64,000 nucleotides of DNA from Erodium maritimum (lineage: Eukaryota; Streptophyta; Magnoliopsida; Geraniales; Geraniaceae). The DNA lies in contig OY997588.1 of the NCBI GenBank assembly GCA_963921825.1, positions 55,994,803 through 56,058,802 of the forward strand. Direction: 5' to 3'. Every line of letters starts with the position of its first letter. The stretch's first letter is position 1. Position numbers and translations under genes: made by a program. Under the pieces are notes generated by a model, which worked only from the letters and a program-made list of their open reading frames with translations, made no database searches and was not told where the DNA came from. Of the stretch, positions 44,526 to 56,433 are shown piece after piece.

Positions 44526-47500
44526 ATGAAGATCCTCTCATGGAACATGAGAGGACTTCCCTCTTCACAAAAGAAAAGTACTTTGGCTTACGTGCAGTGC
44601 AGGAAAAGGCCCCAGGTGTTGCTCATTCAAGAAACCAAGTTGGAAGTCATCCCCTTCTCTTTCCTCATATCTTGTGGATTATCTAGTAATTAGGAAATGG
44701 ACTTTCTTCCTGCTACTGGCAATTCCGGAGGTATGATCTCCTGTTGGAACACTCATCACTATAAGTTGCTATCAACAAAAAAGATCAATAGAGCACTTAT
44801 CTGGTTATGTACTTCAAAAGATGTAGACAAACTTTGTTGCGTGATCAACATCTATGCTCTATGCTCAAGAAGAAGAAGAAGAAGAAGAAGAAGAAGAAGA
44901 AGAAGAAGAAGAAGAAGAAGAAGAAGAAGAAGAAGAAGAAGAAGAAGGGCTTTATGGTCAAAGCTGAAAGCTGAAATTCATGCCTTGCATTCCCCTGGTT
45001 TACTTATTTTGGCTGGAGATTTCAATGTCACTGTTTCATCAATAGAAAGATCAACTACTAGAGCTTCTGCCTCTGATTTGGCTGCCTTTCAAAATTTTAT
45101 ACACTCTATAAACCTCATAGATTTGCCTCTTGCTGGTGGGAAATTTACATGGTTTGGTCCTGGCTCTACTACTTCAAGATTGGACAGATTCCTTGTTTTT
45201 ATGGATTTTTTATCTACTTATGAGCACAAATTCTTCTTGTCTGATGTGTGGATCTTCTGGAATTCATATAATTGTCAAGGCTCTACGAGTTATACTCTTT
45301 GGTTCAAGTTGAAGAGCTTGCGTAACGACTTGCAGAGATGGAGTCGGAAAGTGTTTGGACGGGTTGACTTGGAGGTTGAAGCTCTAGCAGCCGAAATTGA
45401 TACTTTTGATGAGGTTCTGGATGACCGAGAATTATCAGGAGAAGAATGCTTATCACGGTCGCTAGTCCGAGTAGCCTTGATCCGTAAGAAAAAGGTGTTG
45501 GCTCGAATTTAGAGTCAAAAGGTTCGCTTACGTTGGCATAAGCTTGGGGATGTTTGTTTCCGCTTATATCATAAGATCGCTAATCTACGAACTTCAAGGA
45601 ACAAAATTCAGCAACTCCGTACGAGCTCGGCCATTCTTTCTGATCCTATTGACATTCAGAACCATGATGTGGATCATTTTAGCCTTCGGTTTTCGAAGCC
45701 TGCGGGAGTTCGTGTCCCACTTCCTCAGTTACCTTTTGCCAGACTTTTTGGGTTTCAGTCTTCTTTCTTAGAAGAGCCCTTCTCATCTGATAAGATCTTT
45801 GCTGCTATCTGTGACTGTGGTCCTGAAAAGGCACCTGGCCCTGATGGTTTCTCTATGCTTTTTTTCAAATTTTGCTGGGATATTATCAAAGATGACTTGC
45901 TTCGGTTTTTCTCTGAATTCTTTGTCTCAGGTACCATAGGAAAGGGGCTGAATTCCACTTTTCTCACTTTGATCCCCAAGATCCGAAACGCTGACAGAAT
46001 CTAGGACTTCAGGCCTATTAGTCTCATCTCAGGCCCTTACAAGATCCTAGCTAAAGTTTTATCTAATCGTCTCCGTCAAGTTCTGAATGATGTTGTCAGT
46101 GATCCTCAATCAGGTTTTATTGCGGGCAGACAGCTAGTCGATGGGGTCCTGATTGCCTCGGAAGTTATCGATCTTGTCCATCATTCTGGTGAGGAAACGA
46201 TTGTCCTCAAACTTGACTTTGAGAAGGCTTTTGACAAAGTCAATTGGGATTACATTGAGGAGGTGATGGTTGCTATGAATTTTGGGCCGACTTGGTGTTC
46301 TTGGATGGCATCCTGTTTTCGGGCTTCTTTAGCTGTTCTGGTGAATGGATCGCCTAGCCGTGATTTTCCCATACTTAATGGGATTAGGCAAGGCTGCCCC
46401 CTCTCCCCTTTCATTTTCTTGATCGCTGCAGAGGGTTTACATCAGGTTCTTGAGGAGGGTATCAGGCTGGGGGAGTTTTCTGGAGTTCGGATTGGCTCTG
46501 CATGTCCCGTTATTTCTCACATTCAGTTCGCAGACGATACTATGCTTTTTGTGCAAGGGTATGTGAATGACCTTCTGAAGCTTAAGAGTACCCTTCTTAC
46601 ATTTCAGTTCAGCTCGGGACTTAAAATTAATTTCGAGAAGTCTACTGCCATTCTCTTGAACGCTAGGACCCTGTGCTCGGATTCTGTTGCTTCTTCTTTG
46701 GGATGTCTGGTTGGTTCGCTCCCAATTAAATACCTTGGTTTTAATTTGGGAGCAAACCCAAGGTGATTGTCTTTCTGGGACCTTGTTATCCGAAAGTTTA
46801 AGGAGTCTCTTGCCTTGTGGAAGACGAAGGACCTTTCCATGCCAGGGAGGTTAGTCGTGATCAAGTCCACTCTATCTGCGTTGCCCATTTTCTTTATGTC
46901 GCTGTTCAGGGCTCCTAAGGGAGTTATTAGGGAACTGGAAGCCTCGAGAAGACGTTTCCTATGGCATAATAGGGCTCGGACCTGAGTGTTTTGCAAGGTT
47001 CGTCGGTCCTCTGTTTGTAAGCCGAAGGATGAAGTTGGCTTGGGTATTCGAGGCCTGGAGAGGGTGAATAACAGCCTGCTAGCTAAATGGTTTTGGCGTT
47101 TCGCTTCTGAAAAGAATTCTCTTTGGAAGCAGGTTTTGTGTGCTAAGTTCGGTTGGGATCGAAATGAATGGGACCTCACTGCACTAGATAAACCAGGTTC
47201 CTCTTTTCTTTTCAGTCATATAATGGCTTTGTCTGAGGAACAGCCATTCAGGAACCTTTTTGGGAATCAGATTTTACATTGGAGGCTTGGGAGAGGTGAT
47301 CGTATTCATTTTTCGCAGGACGTTTGGGTTGGTCCTCTGGCCCTTCGATATCGCTTCCCTCGGCTGTATCTTATTTGCACAGGGAAGTGGTTACGAATTC
47401 GTGAATTGTGGTCTGTTGATACTTGGCTTTTAGTTTATCGTCGTTCTTTCCTCTTCTCTTACGAGTGGGAAGAATCGACATTGCTCATGGATCTTCTGAG

Positions 47501-48152
47501 TTCAGTTTCGGTTATGCCGGATTCCCCTGATTTGGTAGTCTGGTCGCAAAGGGAAGCAGGATTCTCCTCAGCTTCTACTTACCTTTTGCTTTCAGATTCT
47601 GACTCGTCTCCAGTTTCTTGGGCTGGTATTCTTTGGGTCAAGAACCTTCCGCCTAAGTACAGCTCCTTAGTCTGGTTGCTAGCTCACAATGTTGTTCCCA
47701 CTAAGGTTTTTCTGGAGGAGATGGGTTTACGAGTTTCGATTCATGACATGTTATGCAGCCTCTGTTCTCGGATATTTGAGTACTCCTCCCATCTGTTCCT
47801 CCACTGTGACTATTCTTGACGGCTTTGGTCGAAGGTCTATGCTTGGTGGTCAATTGTATGGATTATGCCGGGGGATTGTGTCTCTTGTTTGTTCGCTTGG
47901 AGGGGACTTTGCAGCAAAAGGTGGTGGCAGGTTTGGGTCAAGGTGGCTTACTTATGTTTCTGGCACATTTGGCTGCAGAGGAACTCTGCTGTTTTCAGGC
48001 AACAGTTTGAGCCTATTGATGCAACTTTTCTCAAGTTACAGATACACAGTTTCAGCATTTGCAAGATGGATGGGGCTTCGGTGGAGGGATCTAGTCTCTC
48101 TCTTTGGCTAACTTCTCCCTCTCTTTGTTTTACTTGTGCTCGCAGGAGATGA
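44526..48152 (+). pseudogene. LINE ORF2 (endonuclease, reverse transcriptase), stop-interrupted
   Basis: ORF2 would nick target DNA and reverse transcribe LINE RNA. All domains lie in one frame from ATG 44526: endonuclease (MKILSWNMRGL, LLIQETKLE, GDFNVTVSSIERS, GGKFTWFGPGSTTSRLDRFL), RT (KAPGPDGFS, FRPISLISGPYKILAKVLSN, LKLDFEKAFDKVNW, GIRQGCPLSPFIF, FADDTMLF with both Asp, GLKINFEKS) and a zf-RVT type end (WVKNLPPKYSSLVWLLAHN, C-x2-C near 47754-47763, HLFLHC). Six in-frame stops occur at 44691, 45510, 46002, 46764, 46983 and 47817, and I found no frameshift. An (AAG)27 run expands the endonuclease domain. Confidence 0.92.
44867..44947 (+). repeat. (AAG)27 microsatellite inside LINE endonuclease
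   Basis: Perfect 81-bp triplet run that reads as about 26 consecutive Arg codons in the ORF2 frame, between VINIYALCS and ALWSKLKAEIH. Related LINEs have a short charged linker here, so the run probably grew by slippage after or around insertion and keeps the frame. Confidence 0.97.
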
Positions 48153-48334
48153 TTATCTTTGGTTGTTTTTTGTCTTTGGAGCTTATTTGAGGATTTCTCC
48201 CCTAGCTTTGTAAACTTTTCATTTTCAAAGTTTCGAATAAAACATCATTTATCAAAAAAAAAATGTGTTCTTGTAAAAACTCTTTTCTATTGCAGAAAAG
48301 GTTTAATTTAATTTGCATTTGCCGATAAAAAAAA

Positions 48335-48346
48335 AACAAGTAGTTT
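48335..48346. repeat. Candidate LINE target duplication, right
   Basis: AACAAGTAGTTT directly after the second A-run; matches 41534-41545. Confidence 0.6.
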
Positions 48347-48656
48347 ATTAGAGCTCCACCTCTACAAGAGGTAGAGGAAGGCAAGAGCAGAAGCTCTCAG
48401 AAAATACATCGCACAATAGTAAGCAATTACAGAGAATAGTTCAATAAGTGCCCACAAGCCCAACAGTAGGGATCAACCATAAGCTATTGTTTAGTTCTTG
48501 AAAACTCTATTATGTTTTGAAGGTTAAGAAACATACGACCATTTCCCGCTCTAGTTTTAAACCCCTTCTAACAATACTTCCAAACTCAAGTAGTTATGTT
48601 GTTTGTTACAAGCCATGATTATTGTTCACGTGTGTGCCACTAATGTTCATTCTAAC
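48347..48656 (-). repeat. Possible solo Copia-type LTR
   Basis: Read on the minus strand from 48656 it starts TGTTAGAATGAACATT, preceded by ATCTCCGAT, and has LTR-like features toward its end (CTGTAATTGCTTACTATTG, pyrimidine-rich CTTGCCTTCCTCTACC). It has no partner LTR in the window and no clear outer end, so it is a weak call. Confidence 0.3.
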
Positions 48657-49228
48657 AATCGGAGATCGATGATGTTTGCACCATGTCTCTTATTAAAAGG
48701 AAGCTCAGTTCATTAGTTGATAAACTCAATTTGGGCTTAAGTTTGAGATGGGTGTAAGTGTATATTGTATATAGGACCAAGCCCACATGGCCTCTGCAAA
48801 ATATGGAGTTTGAAAATCTACAAGACCCAAGTGTACAAAACAATGAGTTAGTGGACCTAGCACAATATGTTAAGAGGAAATCATTTGTATAGACGATGAG
48901 GTCCAAGATCATCATAAGAGAGAGACTTGGTCAATCACTTTGTACTAAGTAACAACTTGAATGGTCTTGTGATATATATTGACTATTGAGGTTATAAAAA
49001 CATTTTTCATATAAGCTTTTGTTCTTCTCTACAGTGTTCCCGAGCCGAGCATGGCCATGGTGCAGCTTCAAACTTGTCAATTACAAAGACGTGGGCGGGA
49101 GGCGATTAAAGGATTTAAGACTACAAGGGAAAAAGCTTCAGTTTGTCCGAGTATGTTAGCCCAATCTACGAGCTTTGGATCAATCCATCCAGCTTGTGAT
49201 TACATTTTGTCAGTGCCACTGTCAATCC
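48657..49228. other. Intergenic and probable 3' untranslated region of the SEC14-like gene
   Basis: No gene recognised. The part next to 49229 must contain the 3' UTR of the minus-strand gene; I could not fix a poly(A) signal. The + strand frame at 49051-49365 is antisense to the gene end and has no recognisable product. Confidence 0.5.
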
Positions 49229-52200
49229 TCAAGTTCTTGAACAAAATAACCTTCTCTGCTGCAACAACGGTCCAAACAGTATCTCAGAGACAAAGTTGCT
49301 TATTTAGGTTTACACGACAAAGTAAAGGCGGCAAGGAAACTTACCCGACATTTAGACTCTTGTAATTGCTCCAGTAACTCAGAAATCTGAAGTTGCTTCA
49401 TCACTGTAGCATGAAGTACCTGAAACAAACAGTATTATCATCACCATCAACCCAGTATAGAGTCCAAAACCTGACTAGAACAGGATCAAAACTTACCCTC
49501 TTTGTTTTATCCAGGTCCATCTCAACGGATTTGATTCTGTCCAAAGATTCCCTAAGCATATGATCCTTCTCCAAAGGAATTTCCGCACGCTTGTTGCTCA
49601 GTTCTTCAAACACTTTCTCTAATGTCTCCAGGCGTTGAATGCATGGAAGAACTCGGTCCTCTTCATTCACCACTGCCACTGGTGAACAAGGCCTATCCAC
49701 ATTTGAATCAGCTAGACACATGTTCTGCCTTCTCCAATATCCCAAGCTTAAACTTCGCAAAAACGCTATCACTCTAACCACAAAAGCTACCATTCTTCCC
49801 GTCAAATCAACATTCCTCTTATCAATCTTTTCCTTCACAGAGCTCAACCACCGCTTCACTACCATGCCTAATACCACCATTTACACATAGCTTGAGACAA
49901 TAGATATATACAACAAACAAGAGGTGGATCTTGCAAAAAGAAAACATTTGACAAATACCTTCTAAGCTTGTTGTCCCCTTGGGAAGAGAACTATCGGCAT
50001 CGTTCATTTTAGTGGGCTGATCCCGTAAATTTGCCAATACTTTATCACGGTCCAACTCTTTCTCAAATGAAGTGAATTTATCGTCACAACTGTAGTAAAC
50101 CTGTGGATCTGACGCTCTGGCCTGGAATTGGATACACTCACAAATTTTAGCCAATTTAATACTCCATCATAGCAAAACTCATAGGTTTAAAACTCACTTC
50201 TTCATGAACCGGGGCTAAACGAGGAACTGAGGAGCTTCTTCGTCCGAATGGAGAACACGGATCATCAATGTCCGACCCTGATTCTGCTGTTGACGTATCA
50301 CTGGCCCTAACCTGATAAAGAAGATCACACCGTGTCATCCAGGAACAACATGAACTTGAGATATAAATAAAACCACGAGGGTACTTACCCTCAGTGGGCG
50401 TATCTGAATGTAGGAGTCAAACTTCTGTTGGTCATTAGAGACTCTAGTGATTTGCCTGACAAATGTTGCTTCTGCATTATGCACAAGCTACATACAAGAA
50501 TGCCCGAGTTAGTGTCCACAAAACAGCAACCATTTCAAGCCTAAGGTACACGAAAGGAAGGGGAGAAAAGGCCAACCTTCATTATTTCAGGATCATTCCA
50601 TGGACCTTTGTTAGATCTTAGACACCCTCCTTCAGCAGCACATGTGCATGACCCACCCAAGAAATCAGGCAACTGACTGAATAGTAGAAAGTTCAGTAAG
50701 GCAAGATCCACATATTCAGAAAGTCCAATATAAAACCAGAGAGAAGGAGCAATGAGTCAAATACCTAGCATCAATGACCTCCAGTAGTTTACACAGAGAT
50801 TTTGGATCCAAAACCTGTATATTCAGAAGAAAAAAAATATAGCCAGTAGTCAAGATGATGTAAAAAATATCAAATCCTCAACAATATAAAACCAGCTACT
50901 TACATGTATCTTCCCTATAGTCTTTGAGTCAAGAAATTTCTGCGCAGCAGGCCACAGCATCTTCTTAAAACCAGGGCCAGCATTCACGACATACATTCGA
51001 TGCAGTGTCTATAAAATCATAAAGACAAAAAAAAGGTGAATACACTAGTTCTAGTACAAATCTGTAAGAGGTAGGAGAAGGAAAAGCAATGGGATACCTC
51101 AGGGTAGTAACTATTGTCTATTTTCGTCATTGCTGCCAAGAGATTTGCAGCAGCCCGTGTGAAATTTTTTATGCCCTACATTTTTCACATCGTAACAGAT
51201 TATTAGAATTCTGCTCCCTGAATTTTATCATTCACTAAACCACGTGAACTATGTAATCTACCAGAACCATGTAGTGAGACAGCTACATTAAGTCAACATA
51301 CCAGACCATGCACATCCAGTATTGTTGTAGTCGAACAGATCTGTTTCTTTGCAGCAATTGAACATGCAGGAAACTTCTCCTGTATGGCCTTCTCAAACTC
51401 TTGGACATGGTATTTCATGTATCGATCTATTGAGGTTATACGCATAAGCTTGTTTGGGTGAGCTTGACCAAGCCTCTCAATGTAAACTGGTCTACCTTCC
51501 TTGTCAACACCATGGTACCCTTGAGGGTAGTACTGCAAGACTTCTTCCAGCTCTTCAAATTCAAAATCCTTTTCATTGATCATTCAATGGTATCAGAGAT
51601 GAACAAGAATAAGATTTAGAGGTCTAAACTTTGGACCATGAGGAATGATACTACCAAGACATGGCATGCAAGTACTCAACAAATGAACTATCAGGCTCAT
51701 ATTGGAAAGCAATGGTTAAAGAAAAAGATAATTCTTTCTTTCGCAACAAAATTCAAGAATTCTACAGAATGAATGAACAAATTATCTAGATATCAATGTT
51801 GTCCAATTTAGTATGAATTTATAACAGTACCTCCAATATGGTATCTGTTCCGTATTCTTTCCTCCAATTTAGCATTTCTTCCCACATCTGGGTTGTTTTT
51901 TCAATGTTTAAGTCTCTTGCTTTCAAGAATCTACAGGGGAAAAGATGAATGGATTTTAGTGTACCGAATCGGCCCAAAGAAAAACCAGCATCTCATCTAG
52001 TTCCCAAAACTTATAACTTACACCCATCTAACTTTGAAAGAAAAGAACCAACCTCAACAATGTATGGTAGTCATCATGCCTTGATGGCAACAAATCCTTG
52101 TCAAGGAGTTTTTGCCGCAGCTCACAAACAGCACTCTCCTCTTTCGCATCCCTTACATCCTCTATGGAAACTGGGGGAACTCTATAATCAATTTTCCTTT

Positions 52201-52449
52201 TCCCTCTTTTCTTGAGAGAATGGGTGAACTTATTTGAAGCATTTATCGCCTTCTTCTTGAGGTTGCCAATCTTTGATCTTCTTCTGTCCTCCTCAGAATT
52301 CTCAAAATCTGATCTCCTCTCCCTAATTTCATCATCACCGCCTACACATTCAAGGCCTTCAGCAAGAAAACAAAAGTTAATGAACAAGCGTATAAACATC
52401 ATGTAGAAGCAAGAATGCTTGTGAGTAAGTCCCAAAGCATACCCGACAT
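49229..52449 (-). CDS. SFH: SEC14-like phosphatidylinositol/phosphatidylcholine transfer protein with nodulin-type C-terminus
   Basis: Intact host gene. Coding exons by GT-AG sites: 52449-52443, 52356-52053, 51930-51831, 51568-51302, 51175-51098, 51008-50904, 50814-50765, 50676-50577, 50487-50389, 50311-50198, 50121-49959, 49867-49497, 49419-49345, 49258-49229. They total 1863 nt (620 codons plus stop) with every junction in phase. The N-terminus [17 protein letters not shown] leads to a basic segment ([20 protein letters not shown]), CRAL-TRIO N (aa ~80-130) and the SEC14 lipid-binding domain (aa ~138-315: [67 protein letters not shown]). Then come an acidic/Ser linker, a hydrophobic patch ([16 protein letters not shown]) and a coiled coil ending QRRLFCSRT. 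In Arabidopsis such SFH proteins move or present phosphoinositides at membranes and guide polar growth. Family is certain; exact orthology is not. Confidence 0.95.
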
Positions 52450-53470
52450 GTTTAAAGGATGAAAAAGGAACTACGCCTGATTCTAATCTTCAGAGGGAGG
52501 ACAAATATCAGCAGCTAGCTCAAAGGGTCACAGTCAGCAAATAACTGCCAGAATCGGGAGCAAGCGGGTTAGCATCATAGTGAAATGGATCCTATACAGA
52601 GCAATAAGAAGAGACTCCTTCAAGTGCACAATCGAAACCATGAAAGAAGCAACTACGCATGCACACATATACAGTAGGCATTTAAACATTTATTTTCTGC
52701 TACAAGATATATGGCATGAGAATGAGTAAGCCAATGAAGGAAGTATCTTCTTCATAATGAAACACTTTCCCAAAAACTCACAAGATTTCAAGTACTGCCT
52801 TTCCTTAATTTTCTGCACAACAGAATCTAAAACACAAGATAACTTTTTTCTCCAATTAACTTTAAGAGAACCCAAAGGACTACTTTTCTAAATTCTTGCA
52901 CATCTGAGAAATAATGGACAGATCTGAAGCTGCTGAATCTCAAAAACCCACAATTTATTCGTCCCCGTCGAATCAACATCATTGCTCGTGTAGGAACTCA
53001 GAGAACTGCGATCTGAAACTATTGAAACTGAAATCTCCACTTGCACTAGAAAAAAAAAAGTAGCAACACCAGAAAAGCAACAAATTTTGATAAATATTTC
53101 CATCAAACCCATCTCCCAAAAACAGGATCATTAAACCCAAAAAAGTAAAGCCGTTGAGGAACACGGAGGTACATCAAATCCATTAAACCTCTGCTAGCAT
53201 TTAAAACCGCATAAACGCTCTCACGGAGCTGAAACCGCATTAAATACCTACAATGCCGACATGAAATCGTAGGGATCTGATCTCACACTCAGCCGCAACA
53301 CCGCAAGGCATTAAAAGCACCGACAAACACGATCGAAACGCATACCTTAAAACGCGCCGTTTGATTCTGCAGCTGAACCGCCGGCGCCGGAAAAATAAGT
53401 TTCCGAGGAGTGAGATTTTAGGGGGAAAGGTGAAAACTTTAGGATAAGGAGGCGGATTGAGGATCTGGGG
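52450..53470 (-). other. 5' untranslated region with intron of the SEC14-like gene (tentative)
   Basis: An acceptor with a good pyrimidine tract (CCTCCCTCTGAAG, exon from 52487) lies just upstream of the ATG, and a donor (TTTTAAG/GTATGC) at 53346/53345 ends a GC-rich leader. This predicts a 5' UTR intron of about 860 bp. Alternative first exons cannot be excluded. A purine-rich stretch on the minus strand near 53400-53470 is consistent with a leader. Confidence 0.45.
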
Positions 53471-54348
53471 TTTGGTGGGTTTCAATGGGTTTCTTCGATT
53501 TTCTCTTTCTTCGGATTCATGGTGATGTTGGTGAGAAATTTGTGTTGGGTTGTGTGAAGGTTCCGGTGACTCCTTGCTTTTGCTGTGGTTTTTGCTTATT
53601 TGTCACTCGCTCTTGCGTACGTGTCCCTGTTAGTGTTTGCTTTTCTTTTCTATTTAATTTAATTTGATTGACAATTAATAATTTCAGTTTCTTATATTTA
53701 TTATATATACGGAAAATAAAATATAGTATTAAATTAAATATTCCGTAGAAGCCAAGTGTTACAGAAAATTGGACCGACGGTTTGGAAAAAAGTAACGGCG
53801 TGCTGTTGGATTTCACCTTTTAAGCTGGGTTGGTGAGAATCTCCGGCTTTTTCTGTTGCTGTTTGTCAGTTCAGTGGACTATTTTTATTTTTTTAAAATA
53901 ATAAAACCTTAATTACCGCAGTGAATAATAATAAATAAAATAAAAACAAAAGAAGGGTAATAATGGAAAAATAATATTGGCAGCGCATAGTACGCTACGA
54001 TGGGATGGATTACGCAGATCCAGCCAGGCATCAACATCAGGAATCTATTTCTGGTAACAATACCACGTGTCAAGATCTAGTACGCCTTCTTGCATGGGTA
54101 ATTAGTTCATCTTTTCATCTTTCGTTATTAATAAATCCTAGGATGCGTGAAAAACTATCATTGCTTTGCTCTCACACTCCATAAATTGCCCCAATTCTTT
54201 TTTATAACTAATCCTATCTACATCTAAATTTATCACATTTCGAAGTCATTGTAAAGATTATGGAATGTAGATTTGAATTGAAAATCAACTTAATTATTTG
54301 GTTGGGGTACAAATACGCTATGTTCATGACTAATCTTATAATAACTAT
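53471..54348. other. Probable promoter and intergenic region
   Basis: No coding sequence recognised. AT-rich, with long A/T runs at 53885-53960. It should contain the promoter of the minus-strand SEC14-like gene; no TATA element could be assigned with confidence. Confidence 0.4.
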
Positions 54349-54362
54349 AATTAAAATGAATT
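54349..54362. repeat. Candidate target duplication of retroposon 1, left
   Basis: AATTAAAATGAATT; 13 of 14 bases match AATTAAATTGAATT at 56756-56769, after the A-run. Confidence 0.6.
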
Positions 54363-54438
54363 ATTCCGTTCCACATATTTTGAAAAAAATTTCTCTCTCA
54401 ACTTCGAGAGTTTTTCCCAGCTCTAACTGCGCGACGTC

Positions 54439-56164
54439 ATGATGCTCTCTTCTTCTCTCCCTGTTGTCGTATCTTTCGCTAAAGTCGTGCCGTTGGCGAA
54501 CGTTGTTGCTCCTACCGGTGTTGCCCCTCTCCCTCTGTGTTGTACTACACAACCCGGTGCTGATGTTGGGGTCAAGAGTCGTCGTCGGCGAAAATCGAAG
54601 CCTACCTCCATGGCTCTATCGGCGACTTTTCCTATCCCACCGCCAGGTTCTCCTCCCTGTGGTGGGAACTTAGATGAGGTCTCGTTCTCGGTGGGATCGA
54701 CCTCTTCAGTTCTGATCACAAAACCGAAAAGGGGGAGGCCTCAACGTCGACCACTGGTGCCTTCCTCCTCAAGTAAGGGCCTTCTCGCCCTACCTCCCCT
54801 AAACCCTAGTGGAACGGCGTGCGTGACTAGCAGTGACCTCGCTCTAGTTTTGTTAAGCCCTAGGGGGCGACGTTTCCTACAAGTCATGTTACAGCCCCGG
54901 CTCACTTAAACCCTAACAAGCCGACCTGCCATCCTACTCTGGTTCCCCTGAACCCTACATCTCCGACGTGTCCTGCAAGTAACAGTCTGTGTGTCATGAC
55001 CTTTCTCTGGCATCGCTGCTTGGTGGCGGGGATCCTAGGGTTTCGGCACCGCCTACTATTATTTCAGCACTGTCGAATGTTGAGGGTCCCGTAGGTCCCG
55101 TCCTTGGGAGGGCCATGACCTGGTGCGCTTCCACCGTTGTGGAGGCACCCGGCGAAAGGGAAAGCTCCCATGAAGGAACTGCCAAGGACGATAGTGATGG
55201 CCTTGGGCCTAAGGTGTTGCCTCCCTAATCAGGCCACAATACCATCCATTCCTGCGGCCCTCGTTACAGCGTCGGGTATGACGCGGGATAGGTCGCGGCA
55301 CCTGGCTACGACTGAGTTTCTCTCACCCTCGATTGATAGGGTGGAGGACCTCCATTCGTCCTTTGAAGGGCTACATGATGGATTATCATCATATTCCTTG
55401 GAGGAAGAAGAGGAAGTTGAGGTCATGGTCCCGGTGTCTCGGGCGACAACATCGGCGGCCCTTGTCGCCAACAATGGGGTCTACTGGGACGACTCTAGGC
55501 CCCTAAGCCTCCACGAAAGGACATGCTCTTGTGTTTCATCACAAATGCGTGGGGAAATTCTGCAGAAATCTTGGTGATTGAGGATTTAGGGTCGGGCCTG
55601 TTCGGCTTATACTTCCCGTCAGCGGAGTCTCAGTCATGGGTTTGAAGCAATGAACCCTAGTGTTTCGATGGCAAGGTCCTACTATTAGGAGATTTAGACC
55701 CGTGTTCTCGGGAGTTGCCCCCTCTGGAACGGGTGCAATTGTGGGTTCATGGTAGAGGGTTGCCACCTCTGGTTTGGACAAGGGAGACGGGTATTTCCAT
55801 TGGCAACGCATTGGGAATGTGCGTGAATGTCCCATGTGGCCAATGGGGGATGTACTGGGGAGGGACGGTCAAAATTCGCTTCTGGCACCTCCTTGAAAAG
55901 CCGCTACGGAAGGGGTTGGTGCTTCGGTTTTCGGACCCAATCCATGTTGAACTCACGTATACGAACCTTCCCAACTTCTATTATAATTGTCGTCGTCTCG
56001 GTCATATTTTGAAGGACTATACGTGGGAAGTTAAAGCCCCCCACGGTTTGGGGAGTTCATGCTGGAATACCATCTGGAGAAGAAATTCAAGGCGTACGCT
56101 ACAGACTGGGGAGAACCGGTCCGCCTTGTTGCCCCGCCGGGTCCCGGGCTCCACAGTCATTTGA
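54439..56164 (+). pseudogene. DUF4283/zinc-knuckle gag-like protein relic
   Basis: Plant LINE ORF1 and related domesticated proteins combine a DUF4283 domain with a CCHC knuckle. Here a Pro/Ser-rich N-terminus with KPKRGRPQRRP (54439-54909) is followed by NAWGNSAEILVIEDLGSG and LFGLYFPSAESQSWV (55540-55640, then stops), QLWVHGRGLPPLVW, ETGISIGNALGMCVNV and LTYTNLPNFYYNCRRLGH (55715-56010). The knuckle reads YYNCRRLGHILKDY: first and last Cys are both Tyr. Stops at about 55575, 55636 and 55650 and frame changes break it. Confidence 0.75.
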
Positions 56165-56419
56165 ACCGGGATAAGGGCCCTAGGCCCCTTATGCCCCCTC
56201 GGTCAAGCCATCTGGGATCGACTAGTGGGCCACCGATTCGACTATCTGCCCCTCCGGTGTTGGAGGGTCCACTACCACACCGGGACCATCTGGTCATGAG
56301 GGCTCGGGCAGAGTGGGGAACTCAGGAGGATGGTGTCCCTAGAGGAGCTAGAGCTGAGGACAACCAAAACATTCTGAAACGGTCAGTAGCTTGGGTCCGT
56401 AGGGAGGAACAGGTCGGGT

Positions 56420-56433
56420 GGGGGGGGGGGGGG
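56420..56433 (+). repeat. Run of 14 G
   Basis: Uninterrupted homopolymer in the degraded part of retroposon 1; such runs are also prone to sequencing length error. Confidence 0.95.

Larger units (their letters stand above)
41546..48334 (+). mobile_element. L1-type LINE, full length or nearly so
   Basis: About 6.8 kb: ORF1 with an RRM (about 41960-44494), ORF2 with AP-endonuclease, RT and a zinc-binding C-terminal domain (44526-48152), A-runs at 48254-48263 and 48326-48336, and a candidate 11-12-bp duplication. This order is that of plant L1-clade LINEs. The two A-runs separated by about 62 bp suggest that the RNA ended at a second, downstream poly(A) site (short 3' transduction), or that the first run is internal. 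Confidence 0.85.

Noticed and set aside
51949-52215. Plus-strand frame overlapping exon 2 of the SEC14-like gene
   Set aside because: Antisense shadow of a well supported exon.
53485-53667. Small + strand frame opposite the start of the SEC14-like gene
   Set aside because: No family, Phe/Val-rich composition from pyrimidine-rich promoter DNA; no support for a divergent gene.
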